Below are positions 1-10,854 of a stretch of DNA of 64,000 nt, piece by piece. The DNA comes from Candida dubliniensis CD36 (taxonomy: Eukaryota > Ascomycota > Pichiomycetes > Serinales > Debaryomycetaceae), in assembly GCF_000026945.1 (NCBI RefSeq), contig NC_012860.1:2976001-3040000 (forward strand), written 5' to 3'. The notes under the pieces were generated by a model that had not been told where the DNA came from, did not search any database, and saw only the letters and a list, made by a program, of their open reading frames with translations. Positions within the stretch are counted from its first letter, which is position 1. Each line of letters starts with the position of its first letter. A program made the position numbers and the translations under genes.

Positions 1-693
1 TGACATATACATACGAGATAATTATAGACTATGATTTCTGGTTTGAATGTGTCTAAGTAATTGAATGACTTTATTAAATGTCTTGGGAACTGTTTGGAAG
101 TTACAAATATTGTTTGAAAAAAGTATCAATTAACTAAATGATGATGATGATGATAATATGGGGGGTGAACACAGTATAGAAATCACCTTTTTTTTTTTTT
201 TTTTTTTCCTACAATTAGTAAAAACAACAACAAATAACAATAACAATAACAATAACAATAACAGTGTCCCCTTAAGTGCTGCTGTGTTTATAGTTAAGAA
301 AAGTTAATTATCTAGGGTTTTGTTGTTTTGTTTTTGAGTTTTTCTTACAATTGAATAAAGAAACCCCCCCTCCCCACCACCACCACTTCAACTGTAAAGA
401 AAGGGTAGGTAAATAAACAAAAGCACGTAATTGTTGTTAATGACAACTTAAACTCTCTTATACAAATTTAACAATATCAAATATGTAATATTATGCCATA
501 TATATATTCAAAAAAAAAAAAACAATCATTCTACATAAAGTAAAAATATAATTGATTGGGTCTGGGGGTCTTTTTAATGGTTTCATTTATAGGTAAATAT
601 AAAAGTAACAGTACACGAGGCATTATTTAATGATTGTAATAGTTGTAGAACATCAATATTACTACCAAAAAAAAAAAAAAAAGTTAAAGAGGC

Positions 694-739
<46 letters not shown>

Positions 740-3599
740 GTTTTAAAATTGTGGATTGTTAGAAGAGAGGCAAATAATTAAACTTTGTAATGGTTCTTAT
801 AACCAAACTTTTATGAAGAGTAGTAGTTGACAATACACGGCCAAGTAAGTAAGTAAGTAAGTAAGCACTAGGGTAATATCACGTGGGTAAGCGTACAAGA
901 TAGAATGGTATATATATATACAACATGTCATAGAAACGTATGAGAACAATAAATTATATGGTAGTATATTAACAAAGGATAGGAAGATAAATGCTAGGTA
1001 TATAGAGAGAAAGTAAAAATTTCAAGATAAAGAGGCGAAGTAAGTGGTGGAGAAGGAGGAGGAGCAGGAGCAGGAGCAATGAAAGATCAGTGGAGCGGTA
1101 GAACGGAGGCTAGAGAAGTTGTGGTAAATAAAAGAAAAGAATAACTTATTAATTATTTTTATGTGGTTAATTGTTTTTTTTCTTCTTTGGTAAATTTTAT
1201 TTAATTTCTATTCTTCTATAAAATTAAAAGATGTTTAAAGTTTAACCTTTTTTTTTTTTTTTGTTTTCCCTTTGTTGATTATTTAAAATAATTGATTTCT
1301 GTTTTTGGTTATTTGGTCCGTCATTCGTTGTTGTTTGTCGTTCGTTGTTCGTTGTTTGTATTTGTTGTTGTTGTTGTTGTTGCTACAGTGATCACAATTG
1401 TCAATCAATATATATATATATAACATAATTGTTCAGATTGTCGGTATTATTATATATTTAAAGCTTGTCTGTACTCTAGTAAAGTAAATTTTAAATAGAC
1501 ATTGATTCTGGTCAAATTGAACTTCTTTTCTTATAAAGCTAACTTCTTAACCAAATATGTTAATGTATATATCTGTGGCAGATTATTTAAAATATGACCA
1601 ACCTTCACAACTTATAATATCTCCTCATTAATATGATATTACCATTTCTTATTATTCCAATCGCATCGCTAATGATTGGTTTTATTTTAAACTTTCTATT
1701 ACAAATTATTCTAACCATGAAATTGACTAAACTTTATAAAAAAAAAAAAAATTGTATCACATTTATCTTTTAAATACCGCAAAAAATAGAAAATAAAATA
1801 AAAAAAAAAGACACATACACATACACATACACATACACATACAAATATTTTGAATGTATTAATAATAAAACAATAACAATAACAATGATGTTAGTATTCT
1901 ATTTTCTTTCAGGGTATATATATTTTGGCTAGTTTTAATTTTGGTGTTGCATTTTTTTTTTTTGCGCCCAAAATTGTTACCAATTTGAACTAATAAATTA
2001 TTTGCCCCATTTATTAGTTCAAAAGAAACAAACAAACTACAACGCTCATAATTATCGTTAGTGATTTCTACTTTTATGTTTTTAGAAAAAAAAAAAAAAA
2101 ATTAGAACTTGATTTTCAATCTTTAGTTGTTGCATGAGCTGGTGGGAATAGGAATTGGTTGTGATTGATATTTTCAATGATTTCCGAAAAAGCAAAATTC
2201 ATTTTTAATATTAAACTTACTTGATTTCGTACTCGTACTGATTTTGAGCCCCCCCCCCAATTCCACTCCATTCCACCCCAAAGGAAAAGAAAAAGAAAAG
2301 AAAAGAAATTTGACCTGAAAAAGTTAGATGAGATGATGGGATTGTGGGATGGAAATACCTTTTATAGGCAAATAATTCCATACATTATCACAGTTAAGTA
2401 ATTTTGATTTTGATTTTGATTTTAATTGTGATTGTGATGAAATAATCCCTATCAATAAACATTTTCTTCTTCAAATAATGGGAAAATATTTTAATAAGGA
2501 TTTGATTAATTGAATTTAATGAAATAATATTATTGAAATATTCATTATTTGGAATAATATAAATGATTTAGTTCCCAATCATTATTATGATAATTCGAGA
2601 AAAGAGAATAAAAAAAAAACAAAAAAAAAAAAAAAAGAACCCAATAATCAAGGCTTGAATTCAGGTTTATAAGAAGTTCCTATGATTATGTAAATAGGTA
2701 CATTATTCTATTTTTAATATAATTTGAATTTGAATTGTTTCAGTTGGGATATATATATATATTACATCCAAGATCAATAATAATAATAATCATAATAATC
2801 TTCTGAAACTAAACATAGTGGGGAATGGATTATAAAATTGCTAATTTCAAATTGTATTTAGTTCTTTGCCGAGAAACCTATAAAACTTAATTCTACCAGG
2901 TTCCACCTCACCTCACCTCCCCCCTCCCCCCCTCCTCTGGTTCAATCATATTGTTATAATTATAGTTAATTATCTGGGTATAGTGATTAAAATATTCCGT
3001 TATTTCATAAATTCATCAAATATCAATTAGGTAACTAACTATTGAAACGATTAACATTTTGAAATGTATAATACCTGTTGGATCCTTATTGTGTTGCTAA
3101 AACTAAAACTAAAACGAAAAGGAATAATAGGCGAGTAAAATCTGGTAAGAAAGAATACCAAGCAACAGCAGGACCCATATTTTAGACGAGAATGTTTTAA
3201 CTTCTGGTGTATTGAATGAGCGTGAAGGGGGGAGGGGCGGGGAGGGGAGGGGGACGAAAACTTAACAATACAAATACATACATACATGTATGCATAATCA
3301 TCATCAGTAGATATTTGACGTGTTGTTGGTGGCATTGGACTGTACTTGGGATAATCTTTTTGCTACTCCTCTCCATGTCAATGTTATAAGTACAAGGGCC
3401 ACCTCACCACCATATCTACAAGATTATTATTATTATTATTATAGGATTTCAGAATAATTTGCCATTCCAAATATGGAGACTATAATTACATGTTATACAA
3501 TATCCAAATTTCTTATTGAAAAAATAAACTAATCAGTACTAATTGAGTTGCAAAACATGTTTATTTTATATATAAAAAAACCCACCCACTGGAGTATGG
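1..3599. other. Gene-free AT-rich intergenic stretch
   Basis: I see no credible coding region here. The stretch is AT-rich and carries many simple tracts: a T run near 188-207, an AAT trinucleotide array near 693-736, a CACATA array near 1812-1843, and C/T-rich tracts near 2250-2280 and 2915-2935. The one track-length ORF (minus strand, near 3051-3335) is low-complexity and has no recognisable domain. It may be the flank or promoter of the decayed gene to the right. Confidence 0.7.
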
Positions 3600-3659
3600 T
3601 ATCTCAGGTCTCAGGTGAGTAAAAAACATTTCTTTTTAAAGAAATATATAAAGTGAACA

Positions 3660-4850
3660 GTTTTACTACAATCTGAAATTATTTCTTCAATTTGGTGCTC
3701 TATCAAATATAGTGATGTTATTTCTAGTATTACCAACTGAGTCTATTGAAACTACAAATGAACTCAAAAATTTCTATTGCTGTTGGTTCTAGTACTAGAT
3801 TGACCAATCTGAATCATCATCTCATCTAAATCTATGTTCATCTGGTATACTACTGAATAAAGTATTAACTTCCAGTCTTGGTCAATCTGACTGTTACATC
3901 CACATCCACTTATTACCCATTTTTTTGAAGTAGAAACAAATGTACTAAAGATGAAGTATTACTTACTTCATCATCATCATTTTTCCAGTTCCATATTCTA
4001 ATAAAGATATTTCAAAATCTACTATATATATATATATATACTCAATTGGATTATTACCTCTACAATTACTTAATGTGATAAAAATCAGTTGTTGTGGAGA
4101 TATTGTGATATATTCTACTACTGTAGATGCTGCAGCTATTACTGGTGGTGAATAATTCAACTGGGGATAATGACAATGGTTCAACTGAAGGTTCAGGAAA
4201 TGGGGCTTTGGCTTTGGATCTGGCTCTGGGCTCTGGGCTCTGGGCTCTAACAGTGGTTCCAACATAAACTCCAATTCTTGGTTCAAATGAAGGTATCAAT
4301 ATTGAACCTCATTCTCTGATGTCAACAATAATGCAAAGCTTGATACTTCTTATACTTCTTATACTACTGATACTTCTGATACTACTGATACTTCTGATAC
4401 TACTGATACTTCTTATACTTCTGATACTTCTTATACTACTGATACTTCTGATACTTCTGATACTTCTAGTGATTGCCATTACCAATGTCAATGATAATCC
4501 AATTACTATTTCTATGGAAAATGACATTACTATTGCAATCATTAGTTATATATATATGTCATTGGATTTGATGAATGATGGAGATTTCCTAAACCATTCA
4601 CAGCTCTTGTTGTTGTTGTTCCAAAACAAAGATCTATTTCATCATATTCATGATCATCATCATCATCGAAAACACCACTGATTGTTTTTCTTCTTCTTCT
4701 TCTACTTCTACTTCTAATATTTCCAAATTATTAATACTAATGAAAATGGTTCATTTCTTGTTTCTAATGGTAAATCCATTTTATTTGGGGTTGATTGTGA
4801 CTATTAATTGTTTTTATTCATGTGATGAATTAACTTGTCCCCTTTCCCCC
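3660..4850 (+). pseudogene. Decayed Ser/Thr/Gly-rich cell-wall gene (HYR/IFF-like)
   Basis: No intact ORF spans this segment. Fragments in shifting plus-strand frames, broken by stops and frameshifts, read like a GPI-type adhesin. Around 3738 the frame gives TESIETTNE and shortly after VGSSTR. Around 4150-4260 one frame gives NNSTGDNDNGSTEGSGNG, and a shifted frame gives GFGFGSGSG and then GSNSGSN. Around 4340-4470 there are DTS/DTT repeats. Around 4735-4790 another frame gives NTNENGSFLVSNGKSI. Gly/Ser/Asn repeats plus Ser/Thr-rich stretches are typical of the hyphally regulated HYR/IFF cell-wall family. From memory, C. albicans HYR1 lies just upstream of KNS1 and is reported missing in C. 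dubliniensis. The family assignment is inference from composition and position. The alternative is chance low-complexity DNA. Confidence 0.4.
4341..4470 (+). repeat. 9/18-bp minisatellite (GATACTTCTGATACTACT type)
   Basis: Tandem 9-base units alternate GATACTTCT, TATACTTCT and GATACTACT. In one plus frame they encode Asp-Thr-Ser / Tyr-Thr-Ser / Asp-Thr-Thr triplets. Other frames give long Ile-Leu or Ser-Ile-Arg strings that are shadows. The unit length is a multiple of three, which suits a former coding repeat inside the decayed gene. Confidence 0.85.
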
Positions 4851-4959
4851 CCAATTCATGTTAATTTTTATTTATTTTCATTTTCATTTTTGTCCTATAG
4901 GATAATTTCATTATTGTTTGTTAATTACTTTTTCAATTTTTCAATTTTTCGGTTTTAAG

Positions 4960-5113
4960 TTATTGGATTTTATTAATTCTAACATTAATGATGATAATTA
5001 TTTATTTATTTTTTTATTTTTTTAATTTATTTTAATTTTAATATTAAATGGTTTCAATTATAATTACTATTGTGATGATATTAATAATATTTACAAGTTA
5101 TATTAATTGCCCC

Positions 5114-5144
<31 letters not shown>

Positions 5145-5285
5145 AAAAAAAAAAAGGGGTTTTGGTTTTCATTTTCCTTGTTTGGAGCTCCCCCTTTTTT
5201 ATTTTAAAAAGAAGAAACAAGTTTAAAATGTTATACTCATGTTATACCACCAAAATACGACAAATCCTTAATACTACTACTACTA

Positions 5286-5316
<31 letters not shown>

Positions 5317-5388
5317 TTCATTCAAGAAAGAAACTTTGTTGTTTTTTGTTTTTTTTTAAAAAAAAAAATGAAATCCTTGTATATACAA

Positions 5389-5430
<42 letters not shown>

Positions 5431-5789
5431 TCCTAAAAAGGGGCCTTTCTGTTTCAATACATTTCACACCAAAATATTTGGTGATATTTAATAATTATCA
5501 TTCTTTTTTTTTTTTTGGAAATAATTTAACAAACAAACAAATAAACAAACAAATAAACAAATAAGCAAGCAAGTAGTATAATCATTAATGGATACCAATT
5601 ATCATTTGGAAAAGAAATAATACAATCTAAAGTTTTTAAAACCACGTGTAAAAAAAAAACAAAACAAAAAAACAAAACACACACACATCAATATAATTGA
5701 CGATTGACAACAAAATTGTTTTTTGGAGGGTTTTGAAGGTTTTGAAGGTTTATACTATATATTGTATACATATGAATTCAAATTACGAA

Positions 5790-5844
<55 letters not shown>

Positions 5845-6346
5845 TTTTGATTTGTTTTATTAAACTTTGTCTGTTCTTATATTCTTTTTTTTTTGAAAAC
5901 TTTGTCTTTTGTTATCAAAAAAGTTGAAAAAAGTTGAAAAAAAAAAAAATTGATCATGAAAATAATTTATGATAATGATGATGATCTCCATGTAACATTG
6001 ATTTTTTTTTACCTAATGTGATTATCATATTTATCACACATAGCACATAAAAACAAGAAGAAGAAGAAGAAGTAAAAGAAGTGGAGTGGAGAGGAGATCT
6101 CATTAGAGTTTTACCTCATTCATAAATTCTTACAATAGAATAAACCTTCATAATATATATATATATATATATAGAATGAAAAAAAAAGTTACCAGAAAAC
6201 AATTGATCTCCATTATGTAAACCATTCATTAATTCATTCATCTATTCTTCCATCAATTCATTCATTTATCATCTTTAAACAAAAAAAAAAAAAACTACTA
6301 CTACTACTATTACTAAATTAATTAATTAAATTAATAAATCAATTAT
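4960..6346. other. Intergenic with extreme homopolymers and microsatellites
   Basis: No credible gene. The segment holds a run of about 25 C at 5110-5134 joined directly to about 21 A at 5135-5155, then GGGG and TTTTGG. It also holds ACT triplets near 5275-5310, an AAT array near 5391-5424, a TAG/AGT array near 5791-5842, an AT array near 6153-6172, and short poly(A) tracts before the small gene at 6347. Confidence 0.7.
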
Positions 6347-6553
6347 ATGTCACCAATCAAATTTTCTAATCAACCACCAAATCAAATAATTTCAATTTAT
6401 GGATTTGATAAAATTGGTAAAACACAATTTATATTACATTTTGAACATAATGATGGTACAAAAACTTGGGGATCAGTTGAATTAGCTAAACAATTAATTC
6501 CAGAATTAACTAAAGATTATTTAAGTCATCCTGCTCATAGTCATATTCATTGA
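6347..6553 (+). CDS. 68-aa chromo-shadow-like small protein, copy 1
   Basis: This short ATG-started ORF has a clear paralogue about 0.8 kb downstream. From residue 10 to the end the two proteins align with one or two gaps at roughly 45% identity by eye, sharing the blocks HFEHN.G.K.W, GFD and P....DY...P.H. Two unrelated chance ORFs would not do this, so I accept it as a gene. The pattern is a short beta strand around QIISIYGFD, a strand around QFILHFEH, a Trp after a turn, and a C-terminal helix with Ile-Pro and Asp-Tyr. It resembles the chromo-shadow domain of HP1/Swi6 proteins without the N-terminal chromodomain or hinge. No signal peptide or membrane span is visible. The domain match is inference; the pairing with copy 2 is directly visible. 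Confidence 0.6.
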   Translation: MSPIKFSNQPPNQIISIYGFDKIGKTQFILHFEHNDGTKTWGSVELAKQLIPELTKDYLSHPAHSHIH

Positions 6554-7258
6554 TATATAAATATATAAGACAAAAACGAAGAAGAAGAAGAAGAAGAAGA
6601 CGAAAAAAAACAGTGGTAGATTTATAATATCTATGTCTATGTCTATGTATTGAATAGACATTGAAGTGAATGGAAGAGGATGGGCGATGGGCGATGGGGG
6701 AGGGGGAGAGATTGTTAGGAGTAATCATGTAATTGTTGTTGTTACTGCTTGTTGTTGTTGTGTTAGGGGGTTGGGAACTAAATTCTAATTAATTGATTAG
6801 AAAATATAGTTTATTATTAGTTTAAATAATGTTAATAAAATGATTTACTTATACGTGTGTGTGTTATTCTTTTTATTCTTGAATTTTGTAAATAAAATTA
6901 GGCTTAGGATGCTAGGGACTAAATAAAGGTCAGGTCATATGATAATGGTAAAATCATTAGATTAGATTAGAAAATGATTTTTGTATATATATGATGGATT
7001 TGGAAATTTATTTCAACTCTGAAATAACTAATACGACAATTGTAATTTGAAATAATAATCAGAAACTTTAAAAATATCGTCTATACAGTTTTTATTATTT
7101 ATATTTTAAATTATGGAAAAATTTTCCAATTCAAATGATAATTATAAATTTAAGAAGTAATATATACGGAAACATTTAAAATTGAATAAAAGTTTTTTTT
7201 TAAAAAAAAAAAAAAATGTGGAAAATAAACTTCCACCACAAATTCTACCACAACCTCA

Positions 7259-7298
<40 letters not shown>

Positions 7299-7363
7299 CA
7301 TCCATAATTCCTAAACACCGACAAAGTCATTCAATATTTACCAAAACATATTGCCAATCAAAT
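6554..7363. other. Spacer between the tandem small genes
   Basis: AT-rich with no coding region I trust. It contains a G-rich patch near 6680-6710, a poly(A) tract near 7201-7215 and an AT dinucleotide array near 7263-7297, roughly 70-100 bases before the second small gene. The array may act as a TATA-rich promoter. Confidence 0.6.
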
Positions 7364-7564
7364 ATGGTACTTAAATATCCTGATTTACCAGAAAATGAAA
7401 TTATTGCCATTATTGGATTTGATTTTATTGAATATTATTATGTTTTACATTTTGAACATAATAATGGTGAAAAAAGTTGGGCAAAAATGAATGATGCTGA
7501 AAAATTAGTTCCAAAAATGGTTCGTGATTATATTCAACAACCAGGTCATAAATCTATCCGTTAA
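7364..7564 (+). CDS. 66-aa chromo-shadow-like small protein, copy 2
   Basis: Paralogue of the gene at 6347, in the same orientation. It starts MVLKYPDLPENEIIAIIGFD and continues with YYYVLHFEHNNGEKSW, then AEKLVPKMVRDYIQQPGH. The order of hydrophobic strands, the Trp, and the Pro-containing amphipathic C-terminal helix parallels chromo-shadow domains (HP1 has I-I-G-A, a strand ending K-W, and K-x-P-x-x-V-I-x-F-Y-E). The domain is about 58 residues, so the protein is essentially the domain alone. If the fold is right it would be a dimerisation or peptide-docking module in chromatin, which is unexpected because budding yeasts lack H3K9-methyl/HP1 heterochromatin. Alternatively it is an unrelated small beta-alpha family. 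The stop is followed immediately by a long A run. Confidence 0.6.
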   Translation: MVLKYPDLPENEIIAIIGFDFIEYYYVLHFEHNNGEKSWAKMNDAEKLVPKMVRDYIQQPGHKSIR

Positions 7565-9922
7565 AAAAAAAAAAAAAAAAAACGACAACAAAACAAAACA
7601 AAAAAATCTTGTTCTTTTTAATTTGTTAAAAAATTTATTTGGAAAATATATAGTATTGGGGTATAATAAACTAAGTTGTTATATATATAAGAAGTATTAT
7701 AGAATGATGGGTGTGTTGGGTGTTGTGTGTGTTGTGTGTTGTGTGTTGTGTGTTTAATCTTCTTGGTGCGAATTTGCAGCCAATAATTCAATTCCAAATT
7801 TGTGTGCATTGGACTTGCCTAGCGATGCCATATTTTTTTGTGGGACAGATAGATAGACAAAAAAAAAAAAAAAAAAGAACAAACACATTGATGGTTGGAA
7901 TTAAACAAGAGTGGGGGGGAGGGGGGAGAAGGGGGAAATAAATATGGTTGGGTAGTAATAAATATCGATTAGTGTTGGTATTTTCGTGAATCTAATGTAT
8001 AAAATAAGTATATCTCCAATTTACTTAACAAAGTTTCAGTTTATTAAAACCATTCAAGTATCTTATAATATGAAACTGTTTTGGTTTTGGTTTTTGTTTT
8101 TGTTTTGGTTTTTGTTTTTAATTAGTTTATTTGAACAATTTAAGAACCCACTTTTATTGTTAACTTTACATGATTCTATTATAAATCTGTTTCTATATAG
8201 TTTTATTTTCACAGTTTGTATTTAATTAACATACATGAAAACATAAAAAAAAAACAAAACAAAAAAAAAAAAAAAAATAGAACAGGACAGGACAGGACAA
8301 AAGCCAAACGTTCACATTTTCTTCCTTGTTTATTGTCCTTCCATCGTTTAATAATCTAATGGACTTGTAGATTGAAATTCCACCCCACCCCACTGTTCCA
8401 CTTCTACAACAATTAACAATGCACACAAGACAAGGACAAGGACTGTTAGTACACGTTTTATTTATTTATTTTTTTTTTTTTGTTGGTAAGAATTTCAAGA
8501 ATTTCAATTAAATTTCAATTAAATTTCAAAACAATCAACAACCAACAACAACAACAACAATAATGTAATATCATAGTTTAATCCTTAATTTTTTTAGTTT
8601 ATTTTACTTAATTGTATTGATATTTAGACGATCATTTAATAGAAGTTGAAATAGAATAAGGAAAATCCCCAAAAAAAAGAAAAAAAATGATTAATGATTT
8701 AGTAATAGTAGTAGTAGCATTAGTAATAGTAATAGTAGTAGTAGTAATTAGAAGATGATAAGCAACGTGCCTTGCTTGTGAAACAAATATATCACATCAC
8801 ATCACATCATATCATATCAAGTCGTGTAGAATGGTAATAGTAGTGTTCATGATAACAATTAAAAAAAGAAATATTTCTTTGCCCTCCCAAAAAACAAAAA
8901 ATATATATAAATTGTTCTATTTTAATTTTTATGTTTAATAAATGATCATCATCATCATCATCACACCTTCTAAAAGGAACCAAGTCAGGCCAAGTTAATT
9001 TATTTTATACTTTTTGTTCCATAATATCTGTGTGAATTTTGTATAATATATATATAATTGATTGGGAGTAATTAAATATTCTTTAGTAAGAGGGTATTTG
9101 CTAGCTTACACACATACTATCTGTTCATTTTTTTTTTTTTTTTTTTTATCTCGCTGTTGCTGTCGCCACTGTTTCTCCGCCCTCCCCCCCTTATCTAATT
9201 CATGTAATGTTTTTTTGTTTTTGTTTTTTTGCGTTGTCCAGTTCTCCGTTCTCCGTTGTCCATTGTCCGTGGGGATGAAGTGAGAGAGAGTGTGTGTGTG
9301 ACGTAATTTATTAGTTTAGTTTAGTATGGTTGATTACTTACATTGAGGTACAAATAATTTTGTCCTCCTTCTCTACCGCCCTCTCCCGCCCTCTTCCCCC
9401 CCCCCGTTCTATTATTTTAATTTAATTTAATTTAATTTAATTTAGTTTTAACGTTTCTTTTAACACAAAAGAACACTACCCACTACCCACTACCCACTAC
9501 CCACCACCTCCCCTTTTTTCATATTAATATAACCACACCACACACCAAGAAGAAGAAATCCTGTTCATTTTTTTTTTTTTCTTCTTTTCTTTTAATCAAC
9601 TAGTTCTTTTTCTTTTATCATCAATCATTCTACAACTTATATTTACAGTCTACTACTACTACTGTCTACTCAAGAATATATTAATCTATATTATTAATTA
9701 ATTTCAATTTATTATCATCCATTAACCTTCCATCTTCAATCTAGCAACAACAACAACAACAACAACAACAAGTTTTTTTTTTTTTTTTTTGAGATTCTTA
9801 TTTTTCTCCGTTTGTCTTTCTTTCCTCCCACTTTGTTCCCTCCTCCTCCTCCTCCTCATTTTTATCTTTGAGAGAGAGTGTTGATACAAACTGTTTAATT
9901 CATCTCTCCTATTCCTTATTCA

Positions 9923-9958
<36 letters not shown>

Positions 9959-10576
9959 ATTAGTATTAGAGGGATTTACTCAGCCTTATCAAACCTTTGC
10001 TCATTTTTTTTTGTTCAAAGACAGAGAGAGATTGATAAATTAAATTGTGGGAAAATTGAAAATCGAAAAAAAAAAAGAATACAGAGACTCATTCCTTTTT
10101 TTTTTTTCCCTTTGTTTGCCAATTATTTCCCAAAATTGTTTTTTTTGGTTTTTAGTAACAATTTTGTGTGCCCGTGTGTGTGTGTGTATACGACGTGAGT
10201 GTTGTGTTGCCTTTGTTTGTTAATCTTGTGTGACATTAACCACTTCAGATTTTTAGTTTGGTTATCATTTCTTATCCTTTGCCCTCCTCCCTCCACCCTC
10301 CTCCCTCCCACCACCACTAACCAAGTTTATATCAACAATCTTAAATATTACTATTACGACAACCCAATTAAACGACATTTCAATTAATTGATAGCAGGTC
10401 TAATCAATCGTCGTCACCTTCAATTCCAATTTGAATACTTATTTTAAACTCCTCAAAAACTTTATTTATACCCTTCCCGCCCCCATCCCCCTCTCCTAAA
10501 TATTTGTTATTTTCCATTTCCATTTCCTTTTTTTTTTTTTTTAATTGGTGAGTTGTTGTTATTCTAAATTCATCCT

Positions 10577-10613
<37 letters not shown>

Positions 10614-10662
10614 TAGTTTTAATTAACCTAATCCAATCCATTTACCACAACCAGAAAACACA
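7565..10662. other. Long intergenic region upstream of KNS1
   Basis: About 3.1 kb without a supported gene. The listed small ORFs are low-complexity (poly-K, poly-F or Cys-Val repeats from GTGTGTT arrays). Visible features include a TGTGTTG array near 7705-7752, A and T runs, CCCTCC-rich and CTCC-rich pyrimidine tracts at about 9360-9405, 9835-9860 and 10270-10315, a GATT array near 9925-9958, and an ATT array near 10580-10612. The pyrimidine-rich final 1.2 kb is consistent with a long 5' leader or promoter for the kinase. Confidence 0.6.
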
Positions 10663-10818
10663 ATGATTAGTAATAGAAAGAGACCAAGAGTTTTAAGCAC
10701 TGATGGACATTCAAGTGTTTCCAATGATACAGCTACTAATTCTACAAAACTATCAGATACACCTCCTTTTAGTCATCATCATAATCAACAATTCCATCAA
10801 CTGCAACAACAACAAGAA

Positions 10819-10854
<36 letters not shown>

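Noticed and set aside
3963..4299. Minus-strand ORFs with Pro/Glu/Ser repeats
   Set aside because: Antisense shadow of the Gly/Ser/Asn stretch. The longer frame lacks an ATG at its listed start, and there is no domain.
4319..4681. 120-aa ORF of Leu-Ile repeats on plus
   Set aside because: Shadow of the 9-base minisatellite. Its CTG codons would be Ser in this clade, which breaks the apparent hydrophobic repeat.
9062..10387. Several small ORFs in the KNS1 upstream region
   Set aside because: Poly-Phe, Cys or Lys strings produced by T- and A-rich tracts; no paralogue, domain or consistent codon use.
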